A stretch of 64,000 nt of DNA from Nonomuraea dietziae (GTDB lineage: Bacteria; Actinomycetota; Actinomycetes; Streptosporangiales; Streptosporangiaceae): assembly GCF_014195505.1 (NCBI RefSeq), contig NZ_JACIBV010000001.1, positions 5,766,001 through 5,830,000 of the forward strand, read 5' to 3'. Position 1 is the stretch's first letter. Each line of letters starts with the position of its first letter. Shown piece by piece: positions 32,635 through 41,143 of the stretch. The notes below the pieces were generated by a model. It was not told the DNA's origin. It ran no database searches and was given only the letters and a program-made list of their open reading frames with translations. Both the position numbers and the translations under genes were made by a program.

Positions 32635-34119
32635 GTGAGGATGCGGCGGCGACGGTCATGGCGTCGCGCGGTCGTCATGGCCGTCTGTGTGACCCTGACG
32701 CCCATCGGGTGCGGTGCCGACCCACCGTCCCCGGACGTCTACGATCAGCGGCTGGCCTGGGACGACTGCGGCGACGGGTTCGAGTGCGCCAGGCTCAGGG
32801 TGCCCCTCGACTACCGCGACCCACAGCGCGAGGAGCTGTCCATCAGCGTGATCCGCCTGCCCGCCACCGGCGACAGGGTCGGCTCGATCGTGATCAATCC
32901 CGGTGGTCCCGGCGGATCCGGCATCGACTACGGCAGGGCGGCGCGCTCCGTGCTCAGCCCCCAGGTGCGCGACCGGTTCGACGTGGTCGGCTTCGATCCG
33001 CGCGGCGTCGGCGAGTCCGCGCCGGTGGAGTGCCTCAGCGACAAGGCGCTCGACGCCTTCCTGGCGCTCGACGCAACCCCCGACTCCCCGGCCGAGCTGA
33101 CCGCCCTGGAGAAGGCCTCCCGCCGGTTCGCCAACGGCTGCCGGGCCATGTCCCCTCGCCTGCTCCCGCACATCGGGACGGCGAACGCGGCACGCGACAT
33201 GGACGTCCTCCGCGCCGCCCTCGGCGACGAGCGCCTGACCTACCTCGGCAAGTCGTACGGCACCCATCTGGGCGCCGTGTACGCCGACCTGTTCCCCGAC
33301 AGGGTGCGCGCGCTCGTCCTCGACGGGGCGGTCGACCCCGCCCTGAGCCGCGTGGAGATGAACGAGGGACAGGCGGAGGGCTTCGCCGTCGCCTTCAGGG
33401 CCTATGCGAGGGACTGTTTCACGATCCCCGACTGCCCGTTGACCAGCCGTACCGTGGACGGAGCCGTGGCCGAGCTGTCGGGGCTGCTGCGCCGTACGGA
33501 CGGCAGCCCCCTGCGCGGCGAGGGACGCGAGGTGACCGAGGCCCTCGCCACGCTGGGCGCGCTGACGCCCCTCTACGATCGGCGCTCGTGGCCCGTGCTG
33601 ACCGAGGCGCTGCGCCAGGCCTCGACCGGTGACGGCACCCTGCTCCTGCACAGCGCCGACCAGCTCGTCGGCCGCTCCCAGGACGGCACCTACTCCAACC
33701 AGACCGAGGCCAACATGGCCATCAACTGCGTCGACAGCCCCTATCCCCGCCAGCTGTCCGCCTTCGTGAAGGCGGCGAATCAGGCCGAACAGCGGACGCC
33801 AGGGTTCGGGGCGTACGTGATGTGGAGCACGCTGCCGTGCGCGTTCTGGCCCGTCCCCGCGAGCGAGCACAACCGGCCACTGGTTGCTCGCGGCGCACCC
33901 CCGATCCTGGTCGTGGGCACCACGCGCGATCCGGCCACGCCGTACGGCTGGGCCCGCGCGATGGCCTCGCAACTGGAGTCCGGAGTGCTCGTCACCTTCG
34001 AGGGCGACGGACACACCGCCTACCTGAACGGCTCGTCCTGCGTGGACGCCACGGTGGACGCGTACCTGGTGTGGGGGCGCGTTCCGGAGGATGGCATGCG
34101 GTGTCCTGAGATCGAGTGA
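32635..34119 (+). CDS. Exported alpha/beta hydrolase (tripeptidyl-aminopeptidase type)
   Basis: 494 residues with a basic signal (RRRRSWRRAVVMAVCVTL) and a lipobox-like PIGCG, so it is probably a lipoprotein. The alpha/beta fold has the oxyanion motif NPGGPGGSG, the nucleophile elbow GKSYGTHLG, an Asp in TTRDPATPYGWA and a His in EGDGHTAYL. The TAP-type C-terminal domain includes AINCVDSPY. This is the layout of the secreted tripeptidyl aminopeptidases (SlpD/SlpE family) of streptomycetes. Start GTG 32635 or ATG 32641 are both possible. Confidence 0.88.
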   Translation: MRMRRRRSWRRAVVMAVCVTLTPIGCGADPPSPDVYDQRLAWDDCGDGFECARLRVPLDYRDPQREELSISVIRLPATGDRVGSIVINPGGPGGSGIDYGRAARSVLSPQVRDRFDVVGFDPRGVGESAPVECLSDKALDAFLALDATPDSPAELTALEKASRRFANGCRAMSPRLLPHIGTANAARDMDVLRAALGDERLTYLGKSYGTHLGAVYADLFPDRVRALVLDGAVDPALSRVEMNEGQAEGFAVAFRAYARDCFTIPDCPLTSRTVDGAVAELSGLLRRTDGSPLRGEGREVTEALATLGALTPLYDRRSWPVLTEALRQASTGDGTLLLHSADQLVGRSQDGTYSNQTEANMAINCVDSPYPRQLSAFVKAANQAEQRTPGFGAYVMWSTLPCAFWPVPASEHNRPLVARGAPPILVVGTTRDPATPYGWARAMASQLESGVLVTFEGDGHTAYLNGSSCVDATVDAYLVWGRVPEDGMRCPEIE

Positions 34120-34175
34120 TCAGAGGGCGCGAGGACCCCTCAGGCTCCTGTAGACTTCAACACGCCGTATGGCGC

Positions 34176-34249
34176 GCCGCCTTAGCTCAGTCGGCCAGAG
34201 CACTTCACTCGTAATGAAGGGGTCTCGGGTTCGAATCCCGAAGGCGGCT
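34176..34249 (+). tRNA. tRNA-Thr(CGT)
   Basis: 74 nt: acceptor GCCGCCT / AGGCGGC, D-arm TAGCTCAGTCGGCCAGAGCA, anticodon loop CTCGTAA (CGT) closed by CTTCA/TGAAG, and T-arm CGGGTTCGAATCCCG. The CCA end follows at 34250-34252. Confidence 0.96.
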
Positions 34250-34256
34250 CCAGATC

Positions 34257-34288
34257 AGAAGGCCCTCACGTGATCGTGGGGGCCTTCT
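34257..34288 (+). terminator. Hairpin terminator of tRNA-Thr
   Basis: AGAAGGCCCTCACG and CGTGGGGGCCTTCT pair over 14 bp (one G-T) with a 4-base loop, five bases after the tRNA CCA. The next 293 bp up to the LysR gene hold no recognisable gene. Confidence 0.75.
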
Positions 34289-34581
34289 GCGTGCCCGGGT
34301 GCGTGACCACCGCTCCGGCTCGTGACTCGAGGTCGCCGGCCGTCGGCCGCGTCGCGCGGCGTGCCGACCGTTGAGGTGAGGACTGCCGCTGATCGCCTGC
34401 CGTCGCTCGGTAGTCCTCGCGAGCGACCTCGGGCGCCGGGGGTGGGACGAGCCGTGCGGCACCAGGGGGACCAACGCCTGATCCCGGTCCTCGGGGTGCC
34501 GGGCGATGAGGGCACTCCGCGGATCAGGGGCGACCGCAAGAGCGGTCCGGTTAGTCCGGATATGCCAAACTTCCTCCATAC

Positions 34582-35497
34582 ATGACACAGATGGGCGGCA
34601 TGGGGCTTGTGGAGCTGCGGGACATCGAGATCTTCCTGACCTTGGCCGAGGAGCTGCACTTCGGCCGCACCTCCGAGCGGCTGCACGTCTCTGTGGCCCG
34701 GGTCAGCCAGGCGATCAAGAAGCAGGAACGAGCCATCGGTGCCGAGCTTTTCGCGAGGAACAGCCACAGCGTCCGGCTCACGCGGCTGGGTGAGCAGTTG
34801 CGGGACGATCTGCGTCACCTGCATCAGGGCCTGACGCACAGCCTGGAGCGGGCACGGCTGGCCGCACGCGGCAAGACCGGCACGCTCCGAGTGAGCCTGT
34901 TCCCGGCCAACATCCAGGAGCTGCGCCGCTACTTCGAGACCTTCCGCGCCCGGCACCCCCAGTGGGAGCTGCGCCTGCGGGTGTCGGCCCTACCAGGATC
35001 CGTTCGCCCAGCTACGCAACGGGGAGGTCGACATCCTGGTCACCTGGCTGCCGGTCGAGGAGCCCGACCTAACTGTGGGTCCGCTGCTCTTCGCCGAGCC
35101 GAGGATGCTGGCCGTGGCCGGTGACCATGCGCTCACCAGATGGTCCACGGTCTCCCTGGAGTCGGTCGGCGATTTCCAGCACATCACCGTCGAGCCTGCG
35201 CCCGGCTACTGGTTCGACCACTTCGTCCCGAAGCTCACCCCCAAGGGCCGGTTGATCGACCGCACCGTCAACGTGAACAACCTCGAGGAAGTCTTCATGC
35301 ACACGGCCCTGGGCGAGGCCGTCACCCTCTTCCCGGCCCACGTGAGCTGGTACTTTCCCCGCCCCGACATTGTTTATCTGCCTGTCACGGACATGGAGGC
35401 GCTGCCGTACGGGCTGGTGTGGCTCAGCGCCGCGGAGAACGACATGATCCGCGCCTTCGCCCGCGTCGTCCGCGACCTGGGACCACTGCCCGACTGA
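34582..35497 (+). pseudogene. LysR family regulator with a +1 frameshift
   Basis: The N-terminal winged helix is intact (VELRDIEIFLTLAEELHFGR, SERLHVSVARVSQAIKKQE, RLTRLGEQLRDDL). Reading continues through TLRVSLFPANIQELRRYF to LRLRVSA, then leaves the frame. In the next frame it resumes without loss as YQDPFAQLRNGEVDILVTWL and goes to the natural end RVVRDLGPLPD. One extra C in the CCC at 34988-34990 explains this exactly. Together the parts give about 295 residues, the normal LysR length, from GTG 34609. It is either a recent pseudogene or a sequence error; the intact remainder favours a very recent event. Confidence 0.85.
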
Positions 35498-35715
35498 GAT
35501 CGTCCGTACGGCCGGCATGCGGCCCCTCGGTCCGGCGTCAGGCGGATCTCGACGTCGTGGATCTCCAGCGTGTCCTCCCCGGCGTGAAGTCTGCGGTTAA
35601 CGCAGCGTTGCAAGATCCGGCATTGCCCGGGCCAGGCCGTACCGGCACCCTTGATCCAGTGCGAATCACCACATAGGAGGGAAACCGTGGCAAACAACCG
35701 CATACGAGCAGAAAC

Positions 35716-36102
35716 GTGAACATTGTCGCCTCAACGGTCGTCTTCACCGTCGACGATCCGGCAGGCTCCCGGCACTTCTTCACCACCTATCTGGGCTTCC
35801 GCGAGGTGCTCGCCACCCCGGATTTCACCTGGCTGAGCCGCGATGATGCGGCCGCCGACATCCTGCTGCGCCAGCGCGACCTCGAGCAGCCGCGAGAGCG
35901 GATCGCGCAGCCGGTGGTGGCCTTCGCGGTCACCGATCTGGCCAAGGAATACGAGCGCCTGAGCGTCGAGGGCGCACCCATCACCAGGCAGTTGCGGCGC
36001 AACCCGTGGGGCGAGGCGCTGATGCGTCTCACCGACCCCAACGGCATCGTCGTCGAGCTGACCGAATGGATCGCCCCCGGCGGCCATCCCGACGTCGGCT
36101 GA
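35716..36102 (+). CDS. VOC family (glyoxalase/bleomycin-resistance-like) protein
   Basis: 128 residues with paired beta-alpha-beta units: VVFTVDDPAGSRHFFTTYLG and FREVL, then VAFAVTDLAKEYERLSVEGA and LTDPNGIVVELTEW. The C-terminal Glu of the metal site is in VELTEW; the His expected in the first strand is absent (VFTV), so a metal-dependent reaction is doubtful. The family includes antibiotic-binding proteins and dioxygenases. GTG 35716 is the start. A tandem-repeat array follows it directly. Confidence 0.75.
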   Translation: MNIVASTVVFTVDDPAGSRHFFTTYLGFREVLATPDFTWLSRDDAAADILLRQRDLEQPRERIAQPVVAFAVTDLAKEYERLSVEGAPITRQLRRNPWGEALMRLTDPNGIVVELTEWIAPGGHPDVG

Positions 36103-36150
36103 TCCTGGCCTGCCATGCCGTACAGGCTGGGGCTGATGATCGACAGCTGC

Positions 36151-36366
36151 GTGCTGACGGTGGTGGTCCCGCTCCTCTGAGATGGATGGACAGCGTGCTG
36201 GCCAGTGGTGATCCCGCTCCTCTGAGATGGATCGACGGCGTGCTGACGGTGGCGATCCTGCTCCTCTGAGATGGATCGACGGCGTGCTGACGGTGGTCAT
36301 CCCGCTCCTCTGAGGTGGATGGGCAGCGGGGTGCTGACGGTGGCGACCCTGCTCCATCTGGGATGG
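36151..36366. repeat. Five imperfect tandem copies of a 44-47-bp unit
   Basis: Copies start at 36151, 36195, 36240, 36284 and 36331, each beginning GTGCTG and containing CGCTCCTCTGAGATGGAT or a close variant. The unit length is not a multiple of three and the array lies outside recognised genes. Confidence 0.85.
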
Positions 36367-36428
36367 ACCGAAAGATCATCGGAGCCTTCGACCTGGTTGA
36401 CCGGCCCTCGCGCCGACCATGCGGGGTC

Positions 36429-36513
36429 GTGTCAGCCGCGGCGTCAGGACGGCGACGGCCCGGTATCAGGCCGGTCGGCGATGGTTCATGCCATGAGCGG
36501 TTCAGCGATCGCG
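36429..36513 (+). repeat. 85-bp direct repeat, copy A
   Basis: It matches 38771-38855 at 77 of 85 positions with no gaps. It covers an upstream leader and the first codons of a truncated ABC ATPase gene (ATGAGCGGTTCAGCGAT). Both copies lie upstream of a serine hydrolase gene. Confidence 0.85.
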
Positions 36514-36603
36514 GCTTCGAGGCCGCGAAAGGCAGGCAAGGACAAGATCGTGCCCGACGGCGTCGACCTGGATGTCCGGCGGGGAAGTCGAGCCGGAGCA
36601 TGA
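36493..36603 (+). pseudogene. 5' fragment of a DrrA-type ABC ATPase gene (copy A)
   Basis: The 36-codon frame starts MSGSAIAASRPRKAGKDKIV and ends GVDLDVRRGSRAGA. It closely resembles the first strands of drug-export ABC ATPases (…GLRK.YKDKVVLDGVDLDV), but ends before the Walker A loop. The stop overlaps the next open frame by ATGA. A second truncated copy is at 38835. Confidence 0.5.
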
Positions 36604-36695
36604 GCGCCACGGGCCATCAGGCCCAGCTCGCCGAGGCCATGGGCGTCACGCCCGGACGGGTCTCACAGATCGAGAACACTGTGCGAAGGAGATTC
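36600..36695 (+). pseudogene. Short XRE-type helix-turn-helix fragment
   Basis: The frame reads GHQAQLAEAMGVTPGRVSQI followed by EN, the core of an XRE DNA-binding domain, and is in frame with the serine hydrolase that follows. No ribosome binding site precedes its ATG, while AAGGAG lies before the hydrolase ATGs. It is best seen as a remnant, although an N-terminally extended hydrolase cannot be excluded. Confidence 0.4.
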
Positions 36696-36698
36696 ATG

Positions 36699-37928
36699 AT
36701 GGAAAAGGGCAACAGCGGCTTCTCCGAGACGGGGCTGCGCAGGATGCGCGAGGTGCTGGGACGGCATGTCGAGTCGGGGAAGATTCCCGGGCTTGTCGCC
36801 CTGGTCAGCCGTGGCGGTGAGACGCATGTCGAAGCGATCGGGACGATGCGCCATGAGGGTGGCGCGCCGATGCGCCGGGACACGATCTTCCGGATGGCGT
36901 CGACGTCCAAGCCGGTTGCGATGGCGGCGGCGATGGTGCTGCTCGACGAGTGCCGGCTACGGCTGGATGACCTGGTGGATCCGTGGCTGCCCGAACTCGC
37001 CGACCGGCAGGTGCTGAAGCGGATCGACGGCCCGCTGGACGACACCGTGCCGGCGCGTCGGCCGATCACCGTGCGGGACCTGCTGACCTCCACGTTCGGG
37101 CTCGGCATGGATATGACGGCGCTCGGCGCTCCGATCATGGGCGCGATCTTCGAGCAGGGGCTCACGCCCGATCTGCCGGAGCCGATGCCCGGGCCGGATG
37201 AGTGGATGCGCCGCCTTGGCACGCTTCCGCTGATGTACCAGCCCGGAGAGCGCTGGCAGTACCAGATCAGCCACGACGTCCTCAGCGTGCTCGTCGCCAG
37301 GGTCACGGGCCAGTCGTTCGAGACGTTCCTGCGCGAACGCATTTTCGATCCGCTGGGGATGAAGGACACCGCCTTCCACGTGCCCGCCGACAAGATCGAC
37401 CGACTGCCGGCCCTCTACGCCCCCGACGCGCAGACCGGAGAGTTCCACGTGTGGGACGAGGCCGAGGGTGGACGGTGGAGCAAGCCACCGGCGTTTCAGG
37501 GCAGCGGCGGCGGGCTGGTCTCCACCGTCGACGACTACCACGCCTACTTCCAGATGCTGCTGAACGGCGGGACGCACGGGAGCGAGCGGATCCTGTCCAG
37601 GCCAGCCGTCGAGCTGATGACCACCAACCGCCTCACGCCCGAGCAGAACGCCGCCCGCAACGCCATGGCGACCAACAGCGTCCACCTGTCGTTCGGTCAA
37701 GGACAGCACGGCGGCTGGGGCATGGGGATGGCGGTGCGCACCTACCGTGGCGACTACGCGTCCATCGGCCAGTTCGGCTGGGATGGCGGAAGCGGCACCT
37801 CGACCTACGCCGACCCGGACAAGCAGCTCACCGGAATCCTGCTCACCCAGGTCGGGATGTCAGCCCCGTACTCGGCGCGGCTGATCCACGACTTCTGGAC
37901 CACGCTCTACCAGGCGATCGAAGACTGA
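36699..37928 (+). CDS. Serine hydrolase, beta-lactamase/penicillin-binding-protein fold
   Basis: 409 residues. The catalytic SxxK is MASTSKPVAMAAAMVLLD near residue 65; the second-motif Tyr is in WQYQISHDVLSVLV (YxxS instead of YxN). The third motif region is FGWDGGSGTSTYADP. A GVL/HVESGKIPGLVALVSRGG start is typical of class C-like esterases and D-aminopeptidases. No signal peptide is present, so it acts in the cytoplasm. GAAGGAG at 36685-36691 favours ATG 36699 (ATG 36696 is close). A hairpin follows at 38048. Substrate unknown. Confidence 0.88.
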   Translation: MEKGNSGFSETGLRRMREVLGRHVESGKIPGLVALVSRGGETHVEAIGTMRHEGGAPMRRDTIFRMASTSKPVAMAAAMVLLDECRLRLDDLVDPWLPELADRQVLKRIDGPLDDTVPARRPITVRDLLTSTFGLGMDMTALGAPIMGAIFEQGLTPDLPEPMPGPDEWMRRLGTLPLMYQPGERWQYQISHDVLSVLVARVTGQSFETFLRERIFDPLGMKDTAFHVPADKIDRLPALYAPDAQTGEFHVWDEAEGGRWSKPPAFQGSGGGLVSTVDDYHAYFQMLLNGGTHGSERILSRPAVELMTTNRLTPEQNAARNAMATNSVHLSFGQGQHGGWGMGMAVRTYRGDYASIGQFGWDGGSGTSTYADPDKQLTGILLTQVGMSAPYSARLIHDFWTTLYQAIED

Positions 37929-38047
37929 GACCACGCCTGCGCCCGGTACGCCTGCGCCTGGTATGCCCGCCCTCAACCCATGACACCCGACGGCGGCCCT
38001 GGTGGCCGGAACCGTCGACATATTGGCCCTGTGGCCTGAGGCCCCGG

Positions 38048-38076
38048 TCGCCCGAGGGTGAGATCCCCTCGGGCGA
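38048..38076 (+). terminator. Hairpin terminator after the first serine hydrolase
   Basis: Perfect 11-bp arms TCGCCCGAGGG / CCCTCGGGCGA with a 7-base loop, about 120 bp after the hydrolase stop and 85 bp before the next gene. Confidence 0.65.
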
Positions 38077-38160
38077 TCACGACCTCAGCCATCCAGATAC
38101 CCCGGACAGCGACAGGGCCGCCCTCCCCATCTCGTAACAGCCTCGAAGGAGCACACCCCC

Positions 38161-38565
38161 ATGTCCATCACCCTTACCGACCAGGACAAGACCACCCTCC
38201 GCGTCGCCGCTTGGGGCGCCGTCTCGCTGATGTCCGCCGCAGGCGCCGCCGGCTCGGCCCACAAGGCCGCCACTGAGGGCTCCATCGCCCTGACCTCCGC
38301 GACCGGCGTGGTCGGGCACGTGCTCGCCAAGGCGCCCAAGGGCGTGAAGTACGGCAAGACCGTGGCCGAACTCGCCGACCAGGTGCTGCCGGCTCTGACG
38401 GAGGGCATGACCCTGCTCACGAAGCAGGATGCGGCAGAGGCCGACAACTTCCGCCGCACCGTCATCGTCGCCGTCGAAGCAGCCGCCCAGACCCACAAGG
38501 GCGAGCCCAGCCCCACCATGGCCGAGATGGCCCGCAAGATCACCGAGGCCCTCGACGCCGCTTGA
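38161..38565 (+). CDS. Conserved hypothetical protein
   Basis: 134 residues, Ala/Thr-rich and probably helical: LTDQDKTTLRVAAWGAVSLM, then an Ala/Gly-rich region with AAGAAGSAHKAATEGS, and an amphipathic C-terminus (TMAEMARKITEALDAA). No signal peptide and no motif I can name. GAAGGAG precedes the ATG. It lies between the two serine hydrolase genes; the leader AAGGAGCACAC is also shared with the second hydrolase gene, suggesting related transcripts or a copied leader. Confidence 0.65.
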   Translation: MSITLTDQDKTTLRVAAWGAVSLMSAAGAAGSAHKAATEGSIALTSATGVVGHVLAKAPKGVKYGKTVAELADQVLPALTEGMTLLTKQDAAEADNFRRTVIVAVEAAAQTHKGEPSPTMAEMARKITEALDAA

Positions 38566-38770
38566 TCAGATGTCGGCCTGCGCAGCCACCGCTGGTCACG
38601 GGCCCCTGTGACGCGGCGGCGTGGCAGGTCAGAAAGGGTCGAGCCCGGGGGGGCCGGTCGACCCGGCTCGTCACCGCCGACGAGATGTCGAGCTGCTCAA
38701 CGTGCACAGGGGCCGGGGCTGTCCGCATGACGTCCGTAGACGCGGCCACGGATGTCCGGCTGACCGCCGC

Positions 38771-38855
38771 GTGTCAGCTGTGGCGTCAGGACGGCGACGA
38801 CCCGGTATCAGGGCGGTCGGCGATGGTGGATGCCATGAACGGTTCAGCGATTGCG
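38771..38855 (+). repeat. 85-bp direct repeat, copy B
   Basis: Partner of 36429-36513 with eight mismatches. The distance between copies is 2342 bp and the copied segment includes the leader plus the first seven codons of the truncated ABC ATPase gene. Confidence 0.85.
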
Positions 38856-38894
38856 AGCCCCAAGGCAGCGCCCCCTTCGGGCGACCTGATCTGA
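38835..38894 (+). pseudogene. 5' fragment of a DrrA-type ABC ATPase gene (copy B)
   Basis: MNGSAIASPKAAPPSGDLI and a stop. Only the first seven residues resemble the ABC ATPase start; the rest is unrelated. Recognised through the 85-bp repeat it shares with copy A. Confidence 0.45.
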
Positions 38895-38977
38895 GCAATC
38901 CAGCTACCGGCCCCCACCAGGACCGCGCTCCACCAGCGGTCCGTTCCATTGAATTCTCATTGAAGGAGCACACCACC

Positions 38978-40102
38978 ATGTCCACCACCTTCACCGGCCA
39001 GGATCGCCCGGAGCTGCAGAAGGCCATCGAGGAGATCGTCGATTCCGGTTTCGTCGGGATGACGCTGCGCGTGCACGATGAGCGGGGCGAGTGGGTCGGC
39101 AGCGCCGGGGTGCGCGAGCTGGGCGAGAGCGCCAAGCCGCCGATCGACGGACACGTCAGGATCGGCAGCGTCACCAAGACCTTCACCGCGACCCTGGTGC
39201 TGCAACTGGTGGCCGAGGGCAAGGTCGAGCTGGACACCCCGGCGGATGACTACCTGCCCGAGTTCGGGTTGGACCGGCGGATCACGGTGCGGATGCTGCT
39301 GCAGCACACCAGCGGGGTGTTCAACTTCACCGGCGAGGTCTACGAGGACGGGACGGTAGCACCGGGGATCACCTGGTCGGGCCAGGAGTGGGTGGACAAC
39401 CGGTTCAAGGCCTACCGGCCGGAGGAGCTGGTAGGGCTGGCGTTGTCCAAGCCGGCGCGGTTCGAGCCGGGGACGGACTGGAGCTACTCCAACACCAACT
39501 ACGTGCTGGCCAGGCTGCTGATCGAGAAGGTCACCGGCCGCACCTACGCCGAGGAGCTGCAGCGGCTGATCCTGGGCCCGCTCGGGCTGTCGGGCACCGT
39601 GGCGCCGACCACCCAGACGGAGATCCCCGAGCCGCACGCCCACGCCTACTACCGCTACGAGGAGGCCGGCCAGGAGAAGACGGTCGATGTCACCCGCCAG
39701 AACCCCTCCTGGATCTCCAGCGGCGGCGACATGATCTCGACCACGCAGGACCTGCAGACGTTCATCTCGGCGCTGGTGGGCGGCAAGCTGCTGCCGGCGC
39801 CGCTGCTGGCCGAGATGTGCACGCCTGAGCCCAAGGTCGGCTACGGCCTGGGGGTGTTCGTGCAGGACACCGGCTGCGGCGGCACCCTCATCACCCACAA
39901 CGGCGGCCACGGGGGCCACGCGGGGCTGATGTACAGCACGCCCGACGGCAGCAAGACCCTGACCGCCTCGCTGAACTATGTGGACGACGCCGCACTGTCC
40001 ATGGGTGAGGCGTTCCAGAAGGCGACGCAGAGGCTCGTCAACGAGGTGTTCTGCGGCGGGCAGGCCGGATCGCCTGACGAGGCGGCCGAGCCGACGAGCT
40101 GA
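38978..40102 (+). CDS. Serine hydrolase, D-alanyl-D-alanine carboxypeptidase/class C beta-lactamase type
   Basis: 374 residues. SxxK is RIGSVTKTFTATLVLQLVAE near residue 69; the YxN motif is DWSYSNTNYVLARLL near residue 170; the KTG-equivalent is HNGGHGGHAGLMYS near residue 308. These are the three motifs of the penicillin-recognising fold. There is no signal peptide. It is not closely similar to the first serine hydrolase and is probably an independent gene. GAAGGAG precedes ATG 38978. The 411 bp upstream contain repeat copy B and no other gene. Confidence 0.9.
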   Translation: MSTTFTGQDRPELQKAIEEIVDSGFVGMTLRVHDERGEWVGSAGVRELGESAKPPIDGHVRIGSVTKTFTATLVLQLVAEGKVELDTPADDYLPEFGLDRRITVRMLLQHTSGVFNFTGEVYEDGTVAPGITWSGQEWVDNRFKAYRPEELVGLALSKPARFEPGTDWSYSNTNYVLARLLIEKVTGRTYAEELQRLILGPLGLSGTVAPTTQTEIPEPHAHAYYRYEEAGQEKTVDVTRQNPSWISSGGDMISTTQDLQTFISALVGGKLLPAPLLAEMCTPEPKVGYGLGVFVQDTGCGGTLITHNGGHGGHAGLMYSTPDGSKTLTASLNYVDDAALSMGEAFQKATQRLVNEVFCGGQAGSPDEAAEPTS

Positions 40103-40153
40103 GCACCTCGCACCCGTACGCCGGGCCAGGCCGGCCCACTGAAGAACGCCTGC

Positions 40154-40561
40154 TCAGTCGAGGATGGCGGTGGCTTCGACCTCGACCAGGTGGTCGGGTA
40201 CGTCCAGTGCCGCGACGCCCAGCAGCGTGGCCGGCGGTACCGGGGTGACCCCCAGCTTCGCGGCCGCCCGAGTGACCCCCTCCAGGAGCAGGGGCATCTT
40301 GTCGGGGGTCCAACCGACGACGTAGACGGTCAGTTTCGCCACGTCGTCGAAGGAAGCGCCGACCCCGGCAAGAGCGGCGCCGATGTTGAGGTAGCACTGC
40401 TCGACCTGGGCGGCCAGATCGCCTGCGCCGACCGTGACCCCCTCGGCATCCCAGGCGACCTGCCCGGCGATGAAGACCAGCTTCGACCCGGTCGCGATCG
40501 ACACCTGCCGGTAGACGTCGATCTCCGGCAATCCGCTGGGGTTCACCAGGGTGATGGCCAT
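40154..40561 (-). CDS. RidA family protein
   Basis: 135 residues with the RidA/YjgF fold: FIAGQVAWDAEG, the QVEQCYLNIGAALAGVGASF block, KLTVYVVGW and PPATLLGVAALDVPDHLVEV. The conserved Arg that binds imine substrates in RidA proper is absent at the end (GVAALDVPDHLVEVEA), so it belongs to another Rid subgroup and may not be a deaminase. It is divergent from the HxlR-type gene across two operators and probably under its control. Confidence 0.85.
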   Translation of the reverse strand: MAITLVNPSGLPEIDVYRQVSIATGSKLVFIAGQVAWDAEGVTVGAGDLAAQVEQCYLNIGAALAGVGASFDDVAKLTVYVVGWTPDKMPLLLEGVTRAAAKLGVTPVPPATLLGVAALDVPDHLVEVEATAILD

Positions 40562-40604
40562 GCTGCCTGCCTTCTTCTCACGAGAGCCCGCGGACGAGCT
40601 ACCA

Positions 40605-40619
40605 AGACCCCTTTGGTCT
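40605..40619. promoter_or_regulatory. Candidate HxlR operator 1
   Basis: AGACC-N5-GGTCT, a perfect inverted repeat 44 bp ahead of the ridA-like start. It has the same 5-bp arm and 5-bp spacer geometry as operator 2. Confidence 0.5.
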
Positions 40620-40624
40620 CTTGT

Positions 40625-40639
40625 GGTTACTGGATAACC
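40625..40639. promoter_or_regulatory. Candidate HxlR operator 2
   Basis: GGTTA-N5-TAACC, a perfect inverted repeat 20 bp (two helical turns) from operator 1, centre to centre. It lies 57 bp ahead of the hxlR-type start. Confidence 0.5.
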
Positions 40640-40695
40640 GTAGGAGAGTGTTCGCTGACATGGAAGAACGCACTTTTCAGTGACTGGGGAACCCC

Positions 40696-41076
40696 ATGGT
40701 GACCAAGCAGTTCAAGGGCTCGCCCGACGAAGCAGACCTCACGCGTGCGGACTCCCTGGCGCGGGAGATCTTCTCGGACGTCGCCAACAAGTGGGCGCTC
40801 CTGATCATCGAGGCTCTGGGTGAAGGCACCCTGCGCTTCGGCCAGTTGCGGGATGAGATCGCGGGCATCAGCCACAAGATGCTCACCCAGAACCTGCGCA
40901 TGCTGGAGCGCAACGGCCTGGTCGAGCGGAATGTGCACCCCACCGTGCCGCCGCGCGTGGAGTACACCCTCACCGAGCCGGGCCAGGCCCTGCGAGAGAC
41001 GGTCCATGGGATGTGCGACTGGACCCACCGGTACCTCAGCCACATCGACGCCTCCCGCCGTCGCTTCGACGCCTGA
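40696..41076 (+). CDS. HxlR family transcriptional regulator
   Basis: 126 residues: a winged helix with NKWALLIIEALGEGTLRFGQ, RDEIAGISHKMLTQNLRMLE and the wing VERNVHPTVPPRVEYTLTEPG, the HxlR signature. It has no cysteines near the N-terminus, so sensing is probably not by a thiol switch there; one Cys is in HGMCDWTHRY. It faces the ridA-like gene, with two operators between, so it likely controls both. Confidence 0.92.
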   Translation: MVTKQFKGSPDEADLTRADSLAREIFSDVANKWALLIIEALGEGTLRFGQLRDEIAGISHKMLTQNLRMLERNGLVERNVHPTVPPRVEYTLTEPGQALRETVHGMCDWTHRYLSHIDASRRRFDA

Positions 41077-41143
41077 CGGGTGGACGCCGCGCGGCTGGGC
41101 GCCGCCGCGGCCGTGTCCGGCGATCTCCAGCGTCTCGCCTCAC

